Assembly (NCBI GenBank): GCA_947630425.1
Contig: CANRHN010000012.1
Coordinates: 1 to 40,087 of the forward strand
Length of the DNA stretch: 40,087 bases
Direction: 5' to 3'
From: an uncultured Clostridia bacterium
GTDB taxonomy: Bacteria; Bacillota; Clostridia; Christensenellales; CAG-314
Both the position numbers and the translations under genes were made by a program. The notes below the pieces were generated by a model. It was not told the origin of the DNA. It made no database searches and was given only the letters and a program-made list of their open reading frames with translations. Shown piece by piece: positions 18,045 to 27,016 of this stretch; position 1 is the stretch's first letter, and every line of letters starts with the position of its first letter.

Positions 18045-18869
18045 CTAACCTCCCTGTACGGTAACCTTTTTACTCGCCACGCGGAACACAAGCCAACCGA
18101 CGCCCTCCAACACAACGAGCCACCCCAGCGACAACGCAAGGCTTAAAAGGGCGTTTGCCCAATCCATTTTCAACATCAATATCAGCACGGGATTTTGACT
18201 GATACCCGCAAAAGGCGAGTAATTGAGCAGCTGCTTGAACACGCCCGGAAAAAAGCTTAGCGGAATAAGCGAACCGGACAGAAAATTGACGATGACTTGC
18301 TTCATCGAGTTCATTCCCCAACCTGCCGTTGTGTAAAAGCACAGCACGCCGCAGATGTAGTCCAAGCAGTCGTACAGCATGGTAGCAAGCAGCTGTGCCG
18401 CAAAAAACAGTACCAAATGCAGCGGCACTAACCACCAAGCGGCAATGACAATATAGCCCAGCGCGGCAAAAACAATGTACAAAACGGCAAGCAGCGGCAA
18501 GCCCAACAGCACCATGTTCATGCACATCGCGCCCAAATTGGAAAAAACAAATCTCACGCGATAGCTTATCGGTTTGACAAAGGACATTGCAATTGTGCCC
18601 TTGGTGATGTCCTGCACCACGCTGTACATTGTGTTCCCCGGGAAGGACACAAAGTTGAACACGTTTATAAACGCCGCGTACACCAACATTTCCCGCAGGG
18701 TGAACCCGTTTATCACCGCCTGCTCAGAATTGGAGTAGACGCCAATCCACAAAAAGAACACGCACAAAATCTGCAATGCGCTGACAATCAGCCATCCGAA
18801 AATGTTAAAGCGATATGCGACCGTTTCCATTGCTCCCGCGCGGAAAAACGGCTTGTAACGTCTCAACAT
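18045..18869 (-). CDS. ABC-2 family permease (COG3694-like)
   Basis: Polytopic; between the ATPase and the other permease. Confidence 0.8.
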   Translation of the reverse strand: MLRRYKPFFRAGAMETVAYRFNIFGWLIVSALQILCVFFLWIGVYSNSEQAVINGFTLREMLVYAAFINVFNFVSFPGNTMYSVVQDITKGTIAMSFVKPISYRVRFVFSNLGAMCMNMVLLGLPLLAVLYIVFAALGYIVIAAWWLVPLHLVLFFAAQLLATMLYDCLDYICGVLCFYTTAGWGMNSMKQVIVNFLSGSLIPLSFFPGVFKQLLNYSPFAGISQNPVLILMLKMDWANALLSLALSLGWLVVLEGVGWLVFRVASKKVTVQGG

Positions 18870-19858
18870 CAGCCTGCCTCCTGTTCTTCGAGGATTTGTC
18901 GCACCACGTCCTCTACGGTTATCTCCGCCACCTTGAGGTCGGAGGTTTTGAGCGTGTGGAAGCAGTAGTCCACCACATGTTCCAAAGCCACCTCGTCGGC
19001 GTTGAATTTGACAAGCAGTCCGTCGCCGTCCCTTTCGTAGGTCACTTTGCCGTCAAAGGTGTTGAGCAAATCGGCGTCAAAGCTCGCTTGGGGGTTGACG
19101 GTAAGCGTGCGCAGATCGCCGAAGCGATGCTTGATGTCGGCAAGAGGACCGTCGTAAATTATGCCGCCCTTTTCTATGATTATTATGCGCGAGCATAAGT
19201 CCTCGATGTCCTGCATGTCGTGAGTTGTCAAAATCACCGTGGTGTTGTACTTGGCGTTCATCGTCTTGATGGCTTCGCGTATGTGTTGCTTTACCAACAC
19301 GTCCAAACCTATCGTCGGCTCGTCGAGAAAAAGTATTTGCGGATTGTGCAGCCACGCCGCGGCAAGGTCGGCGCGCATACGCTGTCCGAGAGAAAGCGTC
19401 CGCACCGCCTGATTGAGAAACTCCCTGATACCCAACGTCTCGCACAAAAAATCCATGCGTTCACGGTAGTCCGCGTCGTCGATACGGTAAATCTCTTTCA
19501 GCACCTTAAAGCTTTCTATCAGCGGAATATCCCACCACAGCTGCGTTTTTTGCCCAAACACGACGCCAATTTTAGACGCCACCTTTCGGCGCGCCTTGTA
19601 AGGCTCTATGCCGTCCACAAGCACCTTGCCCTCGGTGGGAGTAAGTATGCCGCACATCATTTTGATGGTTGTGGATTTGCCCGCGCCGTTGCTGCCTATG
19701 TAGCCGACGATCTCGCCGTCGCCTATTTCCGCATTGATGTGATCCACCGCCACTATCTCCTCGTACTTTGCGGAAAACAGCGTTTTGAGCATTCCGAGAA
19801 CGCCCTCCTTGCGAATGGGCTTTTTGAAAATTTTGGTGAGATTTTGCAGTTGGATCAT
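18869..19858 (-). CDS. ABC transporter ATP-binding protein (COG4586-like)
   Basis: GSNGAGKSTTIKMMCGILTPTEG, GQKTQLWWDIP, LSLGQRMRADLAAAWLHNPQILFLDEPTIGLD; RBS GGGAGG. Confidence 0.93.
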   Translation of the reverse strand: MIQLQNLTKIFKKPIRKEGVLGMLKTLFSAKYEEIVAVDHINAEIGDGEIVGYIGSNGAGKSTTIKMMCGILTPTEGKVLVDGIEPYKARRKVASKIGVVFGQKTQLWWDIPLIESFKVLKEIYRIDDADYRERMDFLCETLGIREFLNQAVRTLSLGQRMRADLAAAWLHNPQILFLDEPTIGLDVLVKQHIREAIKTMNAKYNTTVILTTHDMQDIEDLCSRIIIIEKGGIIYDGPLADIKHRFGDLRTLTVNPQASFDADLLNTFDGKVTYERDGDGLLVKFNADEVALEHVVDYCFHTLKTSDLKVAEITVEDVVRQILEEQEAG

Positions 19859-20015
19859 AAAAAACCTCCCTGTGCCGTTGCCTTGCACAAACCGCATTGT
19901 TTTAGAACATTTGTTTATAATTTTACTCTTTGCCAACTGTTGCTGTCAAGTAAAAAATATGTTTTGCAAATATATTCCCGCAAATTGCGCACGCTAATTG
20001 CAAAAGGAGAAAAAT

Positions 20016-20225
20016 ATGACCATAGCACAACAGGTGGGCGAAAACCTCAGAAGCGCACGCAAGGCAAAGGGAATGACTCAACAAAAGGTTGCGGAAGCAA
20101 TGAACAAATATCAATCGGATTACAGCGACTACGAGCGCGGACTGATACAGCTTGACTACGACAAAATACTGTTTTTGTGCAATTTGTTCGACATAACCCC
20201 CAACGAATTGTTTTATATGGGCTAA
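20016..20225 (+). CDS. Minimal XRE-family regulator (paralog 1)
   Basis: MTIAQQVGENLRSARKAKGMTQQKVAEAMNKYQSDYSDYERGLIQLDY; RBS AAAAGGAG. Confidence 0.88.
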   Translation: MTIAQQVGENLRSARKAKGMTQQKVAEAMNKYQSDYSDYERGLIQLDYDKILFLCNLFDITPNELFYMG

Positions 20226-20236
20226 TTATACGCCTA

Positions 20237-20246
20237 CCCCCCCCCC
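20237..20246. repeat. C10 homopolymer tract
   Basis: 'ctacccccccccctgtc' read directly. Confidence 0.9.
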
Positions 20247-20346
20247 TGTCAAGTTTTTAACACAAAAAAATGACTCCGAAGAGCCAAATTTTCTTGTCGC
20301 TCACATTCGGAGCTGTTTTTGCATACTTACGGACTGTTTTGAGAAG

Positions 20347-20682
20347 TTACTGTTTCAAAATACCCTTAGGCGCAAAACTGTTACGCTTGCCCGACAACAT
20401 GTCGTAGTACATATTGAACACGTTTATCGCAGTGCCTTCCTCCGCCAACTCCATCACATACTCGCCGTTGAGCTTGTACATCACAAACACCAACGCCTCG
20501 TCCGACGCTATATCGGGAATTGGGGTGACAGGGTGCAATATGCAAAAAAGTTTTTTCCCATACGGAAACACAGCCACCTGCTCGAATTCCACCTCGATAT
20601 TGTCGTTGAAGAGGGTGATATTTTCAAAATTGCGCTTGTTCAACAATTTTTTGCGCGTCTCTTTCATTTTGTTTGTTTTCAT
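20347..20682 (-). CDS. DUF1292-like protein
   Basis: NITLFNDNIEVEFEQVAVFPYGKKLFCILHPV....EALVFVMYKLNGEYVMELAEEGTAINVFNMYYDML. Confidence 0.7.
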   Translation of the reverse strand: MKTNKMKETRKKLLNKRNFENITLFNDNIEVEFEQVAVFPYGKKLFCILHPVTPIPDIASDEALVFVMYKLNGEYVMELAEEGTAINVFNMYYDMLSGKRNSFAPKGILKQ

Positions 20683-20690
20683 GGTTCACC

Positions 20691-21188
20691 TCAGATTTTC
20701 AGTTTCAAAATTTTACCGGCGATGCGCGACAAAATGTTTTCCAATATTATCAACACCAGCCAAGCGCCGAGTATACCCAACACCACGCCGACGATGTTCG
20801 CCCATTTTTCATCACCAAACAACATTCCGCCCACCAACGGTCCTATGGGTGGTATCAACACGAGAAAGGTGAAGGGTAACACAAATCCGACCAAGCTTCT
20901 GATAAAGAAAAACAGGTTGTAAAAGAACTCCAACAGCCCCATAGAACCTATATTCTCAAAGTCCTCGTCATACCGCACAAAACTGAGATGTATACGTATT
21001 TTTTTGCTTTTGGTCGTGTGTGGGTTGATGTTGACATTTCCGTTTTCACTGACGTACCCGTTATACGTCGTTCTGGTGCGCGTCTCCGTTTGCTGCACCG
21101 CGTCGTCAAGTTGCCAACCGAACCGACCCATGTTCCGCGCTATTCGTTGCCAACCCATCTGCCTCACCCACAGCGATTTTGTTTGCAT
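20691..21188 (-). CDS. Hypothetical membrane protein
   Basis: MQTKSLWVRQMGWQ...; two predicted C-terminal TM segments; RBS GGGAGGAG. Confidence 0.7.
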   Translation of the reverse strand: MQTKSLWVRQMGWQRIARNMGRFGWQLDDAVQQTETRTRTTYNGYVSENGNVNINPHTTKSKKIRIHLSFVRYDEDFENIGSMGLLEFFYNLFFFIRSLVGFVLPFTFLVLIPPIGPLVGGMLFGDEKWANIVGVVLGILGAWLVLIILENILSRIAGKILKLKI

Positions 21189-21219
21189 AGTGGTCTCCTC
21201 CCTTTCTTTTTTTGACATA

Positions 21220-21248
21220 ATTATATAGGAATTTTTCCTATATGTCAA
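21220..21248 (-). promoter_or_regulatory. Perfect-consensus sigma-A promoter with embedded palindromic operator
   Basis: Minus strand TTGACA-TATAGGAAAAATTCCTA-TATAAT; palindrome ATATAGGAATTTTTCCTATAT at 21223-21243. Confidence 0.85.
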
Positions 21249-21298
21249 TATAAAAATACGAAAAAATACTATATTTCTCTTGAAAAAGGGAGCTGACA

Positions 21299-21511
21299 AT
21301 GAACATTGCTAAGATTGTGGGAGAAAATTTGAAATTGGCGCGAAAAGCCAAAGGTTACAGCCAACAGCAGGTGGCGCAGGCACTCAACAAGTATCAGCCT
21401 GACTACAGCGAATACGAGCGGGGACTCATACAGTTGGACTACGAGAAGATAGTTTTTCTGTGCAAGATGTTGGACATCACGCCCAACGACCTGTTCGGTT
21501 TCAATTCGTAG
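21299..21511 (+). CDS. Minimal XRE-family regulator (paralog 2)
   Basis: MNIAKIVGENLKLARKAKGYSQQQVAQALNKYQPDYSEYERGLIQLDYEKIVFLCKMLDITPNDLF; RBS GGGAG. Confidence 0.88.
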   Translation: MNIAKIVGENLKLARKAKGYSQQQVAQALNKYQPDYSEYERGLIQLDYEKIVFLCKMLDITPNDLFGFNS

Positions 21512-21618
21512 GCGCACCGCATTATTTGCAGTTTTGCCCGCAAGTTATATATAATTGTTGTTTGAATACGTTCATAACAAATTGCCCCAAACGGGAAAAC
21601 ATAAAAAACACATACCGC

Positions 21619-21667
21619 AAAAAGAACTCTTGCAAGAGCCGTAAGACAGTGCAAAAGTTCTTTTTTA
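21619..21667 (+). terminator. Putative intrinsic terminator
   Basis: AAAGAACTCTTGCA...TGCAAAAGTTCTTTTTT. Confidence 0.55.
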
Positions 21668-21675
21668 CGGTTTGT

Positions 21676-22032
21676 TTACAGCTTCAGCAGCTGCTCCACC
21701 AATCCGTCCAGACGAGCGCGCTGCTCGGCGTTCAAAAGGGGGCGGACGCGGTTGGCAAACGCTTTGAGCTGCTCGTTGGAGAGCTGTCCGCGCGCCTTTT
21801 GCTCGATGACGTTGTATACTATGTCCTTTACAAGCTGTCCTTCGCCCTCGCGCTCGTACTTGGCAGCAAGCCTTTTCATTTCCTCTACCTTGCTTTGATA
21901 GTCGTCGGCGGGTCGTTGAGAGCGTTCCTGCGGCTCCGCCTGTTTTTCACGGGGAGCTTGCGGTTTGGACTTTTCGCTGTACTCGTATCGTTGATTTACA
22001 AATATGTTGCGCGGATCGTTTTCGTTGGGCAT
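21676..22032 (-). CDS. Small charged hypothetical protein (118 aa)
   Basis: Continuous ORF with RBS (CAAGGAGAATGCACAATG); no family recognised. Confidence 0.6.
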   Translation of the reverse strand: MPNENDPRNIFVNQRYEYSEKSKPQAPREKQAEPQERSQRPADDYQSKVEEMKRLAAKYEREGEGQLVKDIVYNVIEQKARGQLSNEQLKAFANRVRPLLNAEQRARLDGLVEQLLKL

Positions 22033-22116
22033 TGTGCATTCTCCTTGAAATTTAGTTGTTACTATAAATTATATGACGGCATATAATGTAGTGATTACAA
22101 AAAGGAGGGAGACTGC

Positions 22117-22569
22117 ATGAATTTGTCTACCGTGGCTTTGATATTGCTTGCGTGGCAGTTGCTCGGCTCGGGAGACAAACCGCGGCGCACACCTCCGCAA
22201 ATGGATTTGAAAAACGTTTTGAGCGACGACGTAAAACAGATGATAAACAGCGCGCAAAGGCTGTCGGACAAAAACTGTACGCAAGCGGAACGCGCGGGAG
22301 CAATATTCGAAATTATGGCAAATCCCGCCTTGCAAAGCCTTGCGGGAAGCATTTTCGGCACAATGGGGTCGCAAAACAACGAAGCTTCACCGCCGCCACC
22401 GCAGGAGCCCGAATGTAAAACCGAAGAACCGAATGTCAACGCAGAGGGGTATCGCTTTGAAACACCCTCTCCCGCCACGCAGGAGTTTTTCCGCCCGATA
22501 GACAACATCGCCGACGCCGAGGTCAAGCACAAACTTTATTGGTTCTACGAAAATTGGTACATAAAGTGA
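22117..22569 (+). CDS. Hypothetical protein with N-terminal hydrophobic segment
   Basis: MNLSTVALILLAWQLLGSGDKPRR...; RBS AAAGGAGGGAGACTGCATG. Confidence 0.6.
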   Translation: MNLSTVALILLAWQLLGSGDKPRRTPPQMDLKNVLSDDVKQMINSAQRLSDKNCTQAERAGAIFEIMANPALQSLAGSIFGTMGSQNNEASPPPPQEPECKTEEPNVNAEGYRFETPSPATQEFFRPIDNIADAEVKHKLYWFYENWYIK

Positions 22570-22980
22570 CGCTTTCCTTGCGTAGCCACTTTCCCGCTCG
22601 TGGGGTAGCTCCCTTGTGTCGAAACTCATCCACCTCGTCACAGCTTTCCCTTGATAGCACCAACCTCGCACAAGGCTCGGTCGGTTCCGCTATCGGTCAG
22701 CTGTTCCTCTCCCCAACAAGCTTCGTTATACTCAACTCGTTGGGGTCCCCGTTATAGCCCCCCTTCTCTTGCGTCCTCAAGAGAAGGCTTTGTATGCAGT
22801 TGCAGAATATGTTAAGAAACAAGCTGTCAAAACAAACTCGGAATTTTCGCGCGCGGAGACGGACGTTTCGTCCGTAGTAGCGGAAAAAGCGAAAATTCCG
22901 TCTGCAATCGCGGGCGTGTACCGAGATTGCAGCCAAACTTGGGGGTGCTGGGGCAAGACCCCCAGCTAAGTCTAAAAAAT
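22570..22980. repeat. Repeat island B, palindromic module mosaic
   Basis: Shares 'tgtgtcgaaactc', 'cgtcacagctttccct.gatagcaccaacctcgc.caag', 'gcgcgcggagacggacgtttc' and the CCTTCTCTTG hairpin with other islands. Confidence 0.8.
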
Positions 22981-22981
22981 G

Positions 22982-23004
22982 AAGCCGCGTGCAGCGGCTT
23001 CCTT
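22982..23004 (-). terminator. Intrinsic terminator distal to the S41 protease gene
   Basis: Minus strand GAAGCCGCTGCACGCGGCTTCATTTTTT. Confidence 0.8.
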
Positions 23005-23156
23005 AGTAGTCCGACTTTGGCGACGCTCCGCGCACGAAGTGGCAGTATCGTGAGAGCTTACCAAAAGACTTAAATATGGTAAATGGGAAGAGCCAACTTC
23101 TACGGAGAAACCGATTTGTTAAGCGAACGATACGCTCGCCAAACGTGTGGTCGGAT

Positions 23157-24764
23157 TCATCCCCAATATTCGTTTACCTTCTGCATCAAATCGGCGTAGG
23201 ATGACAATCCGTTGTACGCGTCGTCGGGCGTGTAGCCCTTGTCGTGAATGTTGACGCCCAACGGCGAATAGTAGCTTGCGCAGGTGTAGTAAACCGCCCA
23301 CGGGTAGTCGATTTGCTTGCCGTTGATGTCGGTGACTGTGCCCGTATAGGGCAGCTCGTTCCAAGTTTGCGCAATGCCTTTGCCGTAAGTGGTAGTACCC
23401 ATCTGCACCGCCGTTCCGTAGTCGAGCATACAGCCCGTCAGCAATTCGCTCGCGCTTGCGCTGCTGCCGTCCGTCCACACCACAATGTCGCACTTGTCCG
23501 AAAGCGCACCAAAGTAGCTGAAGTAGCTGCTTGTACGGTACTCGTTTTGACGAACGGGTGAGGGTTTTGGCATGTCGAAGTAGGTGATGAGCAATTTTCC
23601 GTCGGTGTTTGTTACGCTCTTTTTTTGTGCGGAGGTTAATTTTCCGTCGGTGATGAGCATTGACGCGATTTCGCTTACGTAGGAAACGTTGCCTCCCGGA
23701 TTGCCCTTCAAATCCAACACAAGATGCTTCAGACCCGACTCCTTGAACAGCTTCATCACCTTTTTGAACTCGTCGCTTGCGGACACGGTTTTTTTGTCCG
23801 AACCGATGTAATCCATAAATTCCAATATGCGCACGTAGCCAGTGTCGGCGGGAAGCGCGTCCAAATTGCGCAGTTCTTCCGTAGAGGTTGCGCTTGACGG
23901 CGATTTGTTGATGCGTGTGGAAACGTTGGTTTTGTTTTGCCCAAAGTAGAACTCCACAAATTGATAGTTGTACTTGCTGTTGGGCTGAAACAGCACGCCG
24001 CGCTTTAACGGCACGGAAACAATGTCGTACCCGTCGTCAGTGCGGCGCAGCACCCTGAAATTGGCGGAATCTGTCGCGTTCATCACCATTCTTACAGAAT
24101 CTTCCGTCCATTCCCCCGGCGCAAATTGCGAAAAAGTCTCCTTTCCTACCACGGGTGCGCTGCCGTTCGAGGCTTTCATTTCCGTCAGCTCCAAAACAAT
24201 GTCGCCGACAAAAAGCTTGCCGTAGGCGGGTGAATCGGTAATGACGTTGGAAATGTACAACCCCAAACCGCTTTCCCAAATTTCCGAAAAGCCGAATGTC
24301 CGTTCGTTACCTACAATTTCCACCACGGGGTGAGTAAAATCGTAGTAGGTTTGAGGGGACATCAGCCGACAAAAACGATCGCCGGCATTTCGCATAAGCG
24401 CAGTTCCCGAAGCTTCGATAGCCGCCGTCCATTGCTCGTCGGAGACGTCCGCGTAGTAGTTATCTTTTAGATACTGCACAACCTCGCTGTAAATGCCGTC
24501 GGCGTCGTCGCTCACTCTGTGCGTAACTGCTTGAACGATTGTGCAAAGCAGATACCCTAGCCCTATGCAGGCGACCAACGCCACCACCAGCAACACGATA
24601 TACAGCGTTTTTCCGTTCTTTTTTTTCGGTTCGGGAGCGGGGGTGTTGTACCAACCGTTAAAAACGGGACTGCCTTGCGGTTGCGCGCCGTTTTGCCCAT
24701 TGGGATCGTTCTGCGCCTGCTGCTGTTGATGTTTTTTATACTCTTCATCGTAAAAATCGTTCAT
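23157..24764 (-). CDS. S41-family C-terminal processing-like peptidase with PDZ region
   Basis: GLGLYISNVITDSPAYGKLFVGDIVLEL (PDZ), LDLKGNPGGNVSYVSEIASML, TDGSSASASELLTGCMLDYGTAVQMGTTTYGKGIAQ; N-terminal TM. Confidence 0.88.
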   Translation of the reverse strand: MNDFYDEEYKKHQQQQAQNDPNGQNGAQPQGSPVFNGWYNTPAPEPKKKNGKTLYIVLLVVALVACIGLGYLLCTIVQAVTHRVSDDADGIYSEVVQYLKDNYYADVSDEQWTAAIEASGTALMRNAGDRFCRLMSPQTYYDFTHPVVEIVGNERTFGFSEIWESGLGLYISNVITDSPAYGKLFVGDIVLELTEMKASNGSAPVVGKETFSQFAPGEWTEDSVRMVMNATDSANFRVLRRTDDGYDIVSVPLKRGVLFQPNSKYNYQFVEFYFGQNKTNVSTRINKSPSSATSTEELRNLDALPADTGYVRILEFMDYIGSDKKTVSASDEFKKVMKLFKESGLKHLVLDLKGNPGGNVSYVSEIASMLITDGKLTSAQKKSVTNTDGKLLITYFDMPKPSPVRQNEYRTSSYFSYFGALSDKCDIVVWTDGSSASASELLTGCMLDYGTAVQMGTTTYGKGIAQTWNELPYTGTVTDINGKQIDYPWAVYYTCASYYSPLGVNIHDKGYTPDDAYNGLSSYADLMQKVNEYWG

Positions 24765-25438
24765 TGTTCACTCCTGAGGCTGTTGCACAGCCATTGCAAA
24801 CCGTTTACCGCTTTAACTGCGCCTGCCGCGTCTCCGCAGAAAACAGTAACGCCGCCGTCCAACACTACCGTGTTGCCGCGAGCTTGGCTTGCGTCGCTTG
24901 TTACGATAACGTGCGTCGCCCCTTCAAACAAAGCCAACGCTTCGTCTACCTTTGCGGCGTCGTCAAAAAAGTCGTCCCACACCACGATCCGCCGCGCGAC
25001 TGTCATTCCGCGAGCGAGCGCGAGCTTTTTCCGTTGCTCCGACGAGAGCTTACCCGCTTTGCAACCTACGTTTTCAAAGCCAAAGCGTTCTGCAAGCGCC
25101 ATTGCCTCGCCGCGGCGCACTTGTTTGGGAAACTTGCGCAATTTGAGGGGGTATTCGATATTATACAATATGCTTTTTCTCTCGAAAAAAACGGGTTTGC
25201 TCGGCAAATAAAGTATGTCCAAGTTGGCGTGAGCAATACCCGACAGGCTTTGTCCGTCCAACAAAATTTGTCCCGACGTGGGTTCTGCCTGTTTGACAAG
25301 CAGCTTGCACAAGGAGGTTTTGCCGCTTTGCACGTCGCAAAGAATTGTGTTCAGCCCGTCCGTCAGACAAAAGCTCGCACCCTTCAAAACCTCGAACTCG
25401 TCGTAATGGTATTTCAGATGAACGTCCTTGAACTCGAT
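24761..25438 (-). CDS. ABC-type ATP-binding protein without adjacent permease
   Basis: MIEFKDVHLKYHYDEFEVLKGASFCL...; signature LSSEQRKKLALARGM; Walker A region DVQSGKTSL; 4-nt overlap with the upstream gene. Confidence 0.75.
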   Translation of the reverse strand: MEFKDVHLKYHYDEFEVLKGASFCLTDGLNTILCDVQSGKTSLCKLLVKQAEPTSGQILLDGQSLSGIAHANLDILYLPSKPVFFERKSILYNIEYPLKLRKFPKQVRRGEAMALAERFGFENVGCKAGKLSSEQRKKLALARGMTVARRIVVWDDFFDDAAKVDEALALFEGATHVIVTSDASQARGNTVVLDGGVTVFCGDAAGAVKAVNGLQWLCNSLRSEQ

Positions 25439-26013
25439 CATTCTTCCAGCTCGTCCAACGTAAGCTTGTAGGCGGCAACAAAGTTGTCTACAAAGTAGTC
25501 CACTTCGGGGCTTTTGAAGGCGCGGATCTCCTTCAAGATTGTTTTTTCCGCCTTGGCGAACTCCGAATTGCCCATTTTTACTTCGTCTATACATTTGATG
25601 TAGGCGCACAGCTTGTCGGCATACTTGACAAAACGGTGTTCGATACTGTCATTGTCGTTGATTATTTTGGCGTACTCCGCCGACAGCTCCGACGGCAAAA
25701 AGGTAAGTAATCTTTCGTTGCTGTAATGCTCCAAACGCTTGTACGCGTCGCGTATTTCGGGGTTGAAGTACTTGATAGGCGTAGGCAAATCGCCCGTCAT
25801 AACCTCGCTCGTTTCGTGAAACAACGCTTTTACCGCAATGCTGTTGGCGTCTAAATTTCCGCCGAAATATACATTTGAAACGGTTGCCAAAGCATGCGCG
25901 ACCACCGCCACCTGCTGACTGTGTTCCATGATGTTTTCCGTCATGCCGGAGTGCATCAAACCCCAACGGTTGATGTACTTCATTCTGTTGAGATAAGCAA
26001 AAAATTTGTACAT
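25438..26013 (-). CDS. YfbR-like HD-domain 5'-nucleotidase
   Basis: FFAYLNRMKYINRWGLMHSGMTENIMEHSQQVAVVAHAL...ALFHETSEVMTGDLPTPIKYFNPEIRDAYKRLE. Confidence 0.88.
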   Translation of the reverse strand: MYKFFAYLNRMKYINRWGLMHSGMTENIMEHSQQVAVVAHALATVSNVYFGGNLDANSIAVKALFHETSEVMTGDLPTPIKYFNPEIRDAYKRLEHYSNERLLTFLPSELSAEYAKIINDNDSIEHRFVKYADKLCAYIKCIDEVKMGNSEFAKAEKTILKEIRAFKSPEVDYFVDNFVAAYKLTLDELEE

Positions 26014-26130
26014 AAACACCTCTTTTTTCAAGCAAACGCAGTTAGTTGATTTTCTTACTATTTTAGCACATATTTTTACAAATAACAACAAAAAGCAGCC
26101 GCATTGAAAGCGGCTGCCCGTTGAATTTGT

Positions 26131-27006
26131 CTACTTTGCCTGTTCGGCGGTTTCCGTAGAGCTTGGCGCGTCCTCGGGGTGTACGTATTTGATACACTTG
26201 CGCGGACAGCCCTCCAAGCATTTGTAGCAGTGGATACACTTGCTGTAGTCGATGATGGGCACATTGTCAACAAGGTAGATAGCCCCCGTAGGACAGTTGC
26301 GTTGGCACTTGCCGCAGGCAATGCAACCTGCTTGACACTTGCTCGTCACGTCCTTGCCGCGGCACTGCGTGGAGCAAGCCACATAAACCTTTGCCGAAAC
26401 AGGTACGCGCCTGATAAGGTTTTTGGGGCAAGTTTTGATGCACATTCCGCAGCTGCGGCACAAATCGGGATCGATGTGCGAGTAGCCCTCGCGACACTCC
26501 ACAGCGTGATAGGGACAAGCGTCTACGCAGCTTCCCGCGCCCATGCAGCCCACCTCGCAGGCTTTACGTCCGCCTGCAAGCATGTTTTGGCTGACGCAAT
26601 CGCCGTAGCCCTGATACGCGTACTTGTCCTGACACTTTACGCCGCCGCTGCAGCCCACGACCGCAATTGTCGGTTCGGCGTTGCCCTCTACCGCTATGCC
26701 GAGAATGTTGCTTATCTCTATGCGCTTGTCGGGGGGAGTTTGTCCGCAGGCGTCCAGCTTGGCTGTGCCGTCAACGAGAGCCTTGGCAAAGCCCGCGCAA
26801 CCGGGGTAGCCGCAAGCGCCGCAGTTTGCGCCCGCAAGACATTTTTCCACTTCCTCTATGCGAGGGTCTTGCTTGACTTCGGTAAATTTGTTTATCAGCA
26901 GTATCAACACGCCCAATACAAGGGAAAAACCAAACGCGATTGCAAGGGCAATGAGTACTGTCGTCCATTGAAAGTCGCGACCAATTCTCAATAACAATTC
27001 AATCAT
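26131..27006 (-). CDS. rnfB: Rnf electron transport complex subunit B
   Basis: CLAGANCGACGYPGCAGFAKAL cluster plus further ferredoxin-type CxxCxxC motifs. Confidence 0.95.
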   Translation of the reverse strand: MIELLLRIGRDFQWTTVLIALAIAFGFSLVLGVLILLINKFTEVKQDPRIEEVEKCLAGANCGACGYPGCAGFAKALVDGTAKLDACGQTPPDKRIEISNILGIAVEGNAEPTIAVVGCSGGVKCQDKYAYQGYGDCVSQNMLAGGRKACEVGCMGAGSCVDACPYHAVECREGYSHIDPDLCRSCGMCIKTCPKNLIRRVPVSAKVYVACSTQCRGKDVTSKCQAGCIACGKCQRNCPTGAIYLVDNVPIIDYSKCIHCYKCLEGCPRKCIKYVHPEDAPSSTETAEQAK

Positions 27007-27016
27007 AGCGCCCTCC

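Noticed and set aside
25439-25609. N-terminal extension of the ABC ATPase ORF
   Set aside because: Overlaps the YfbR coding region out of frame; MIEFKDVHLKY at 25438 is a typical ABC start with a 4-nt overlap.
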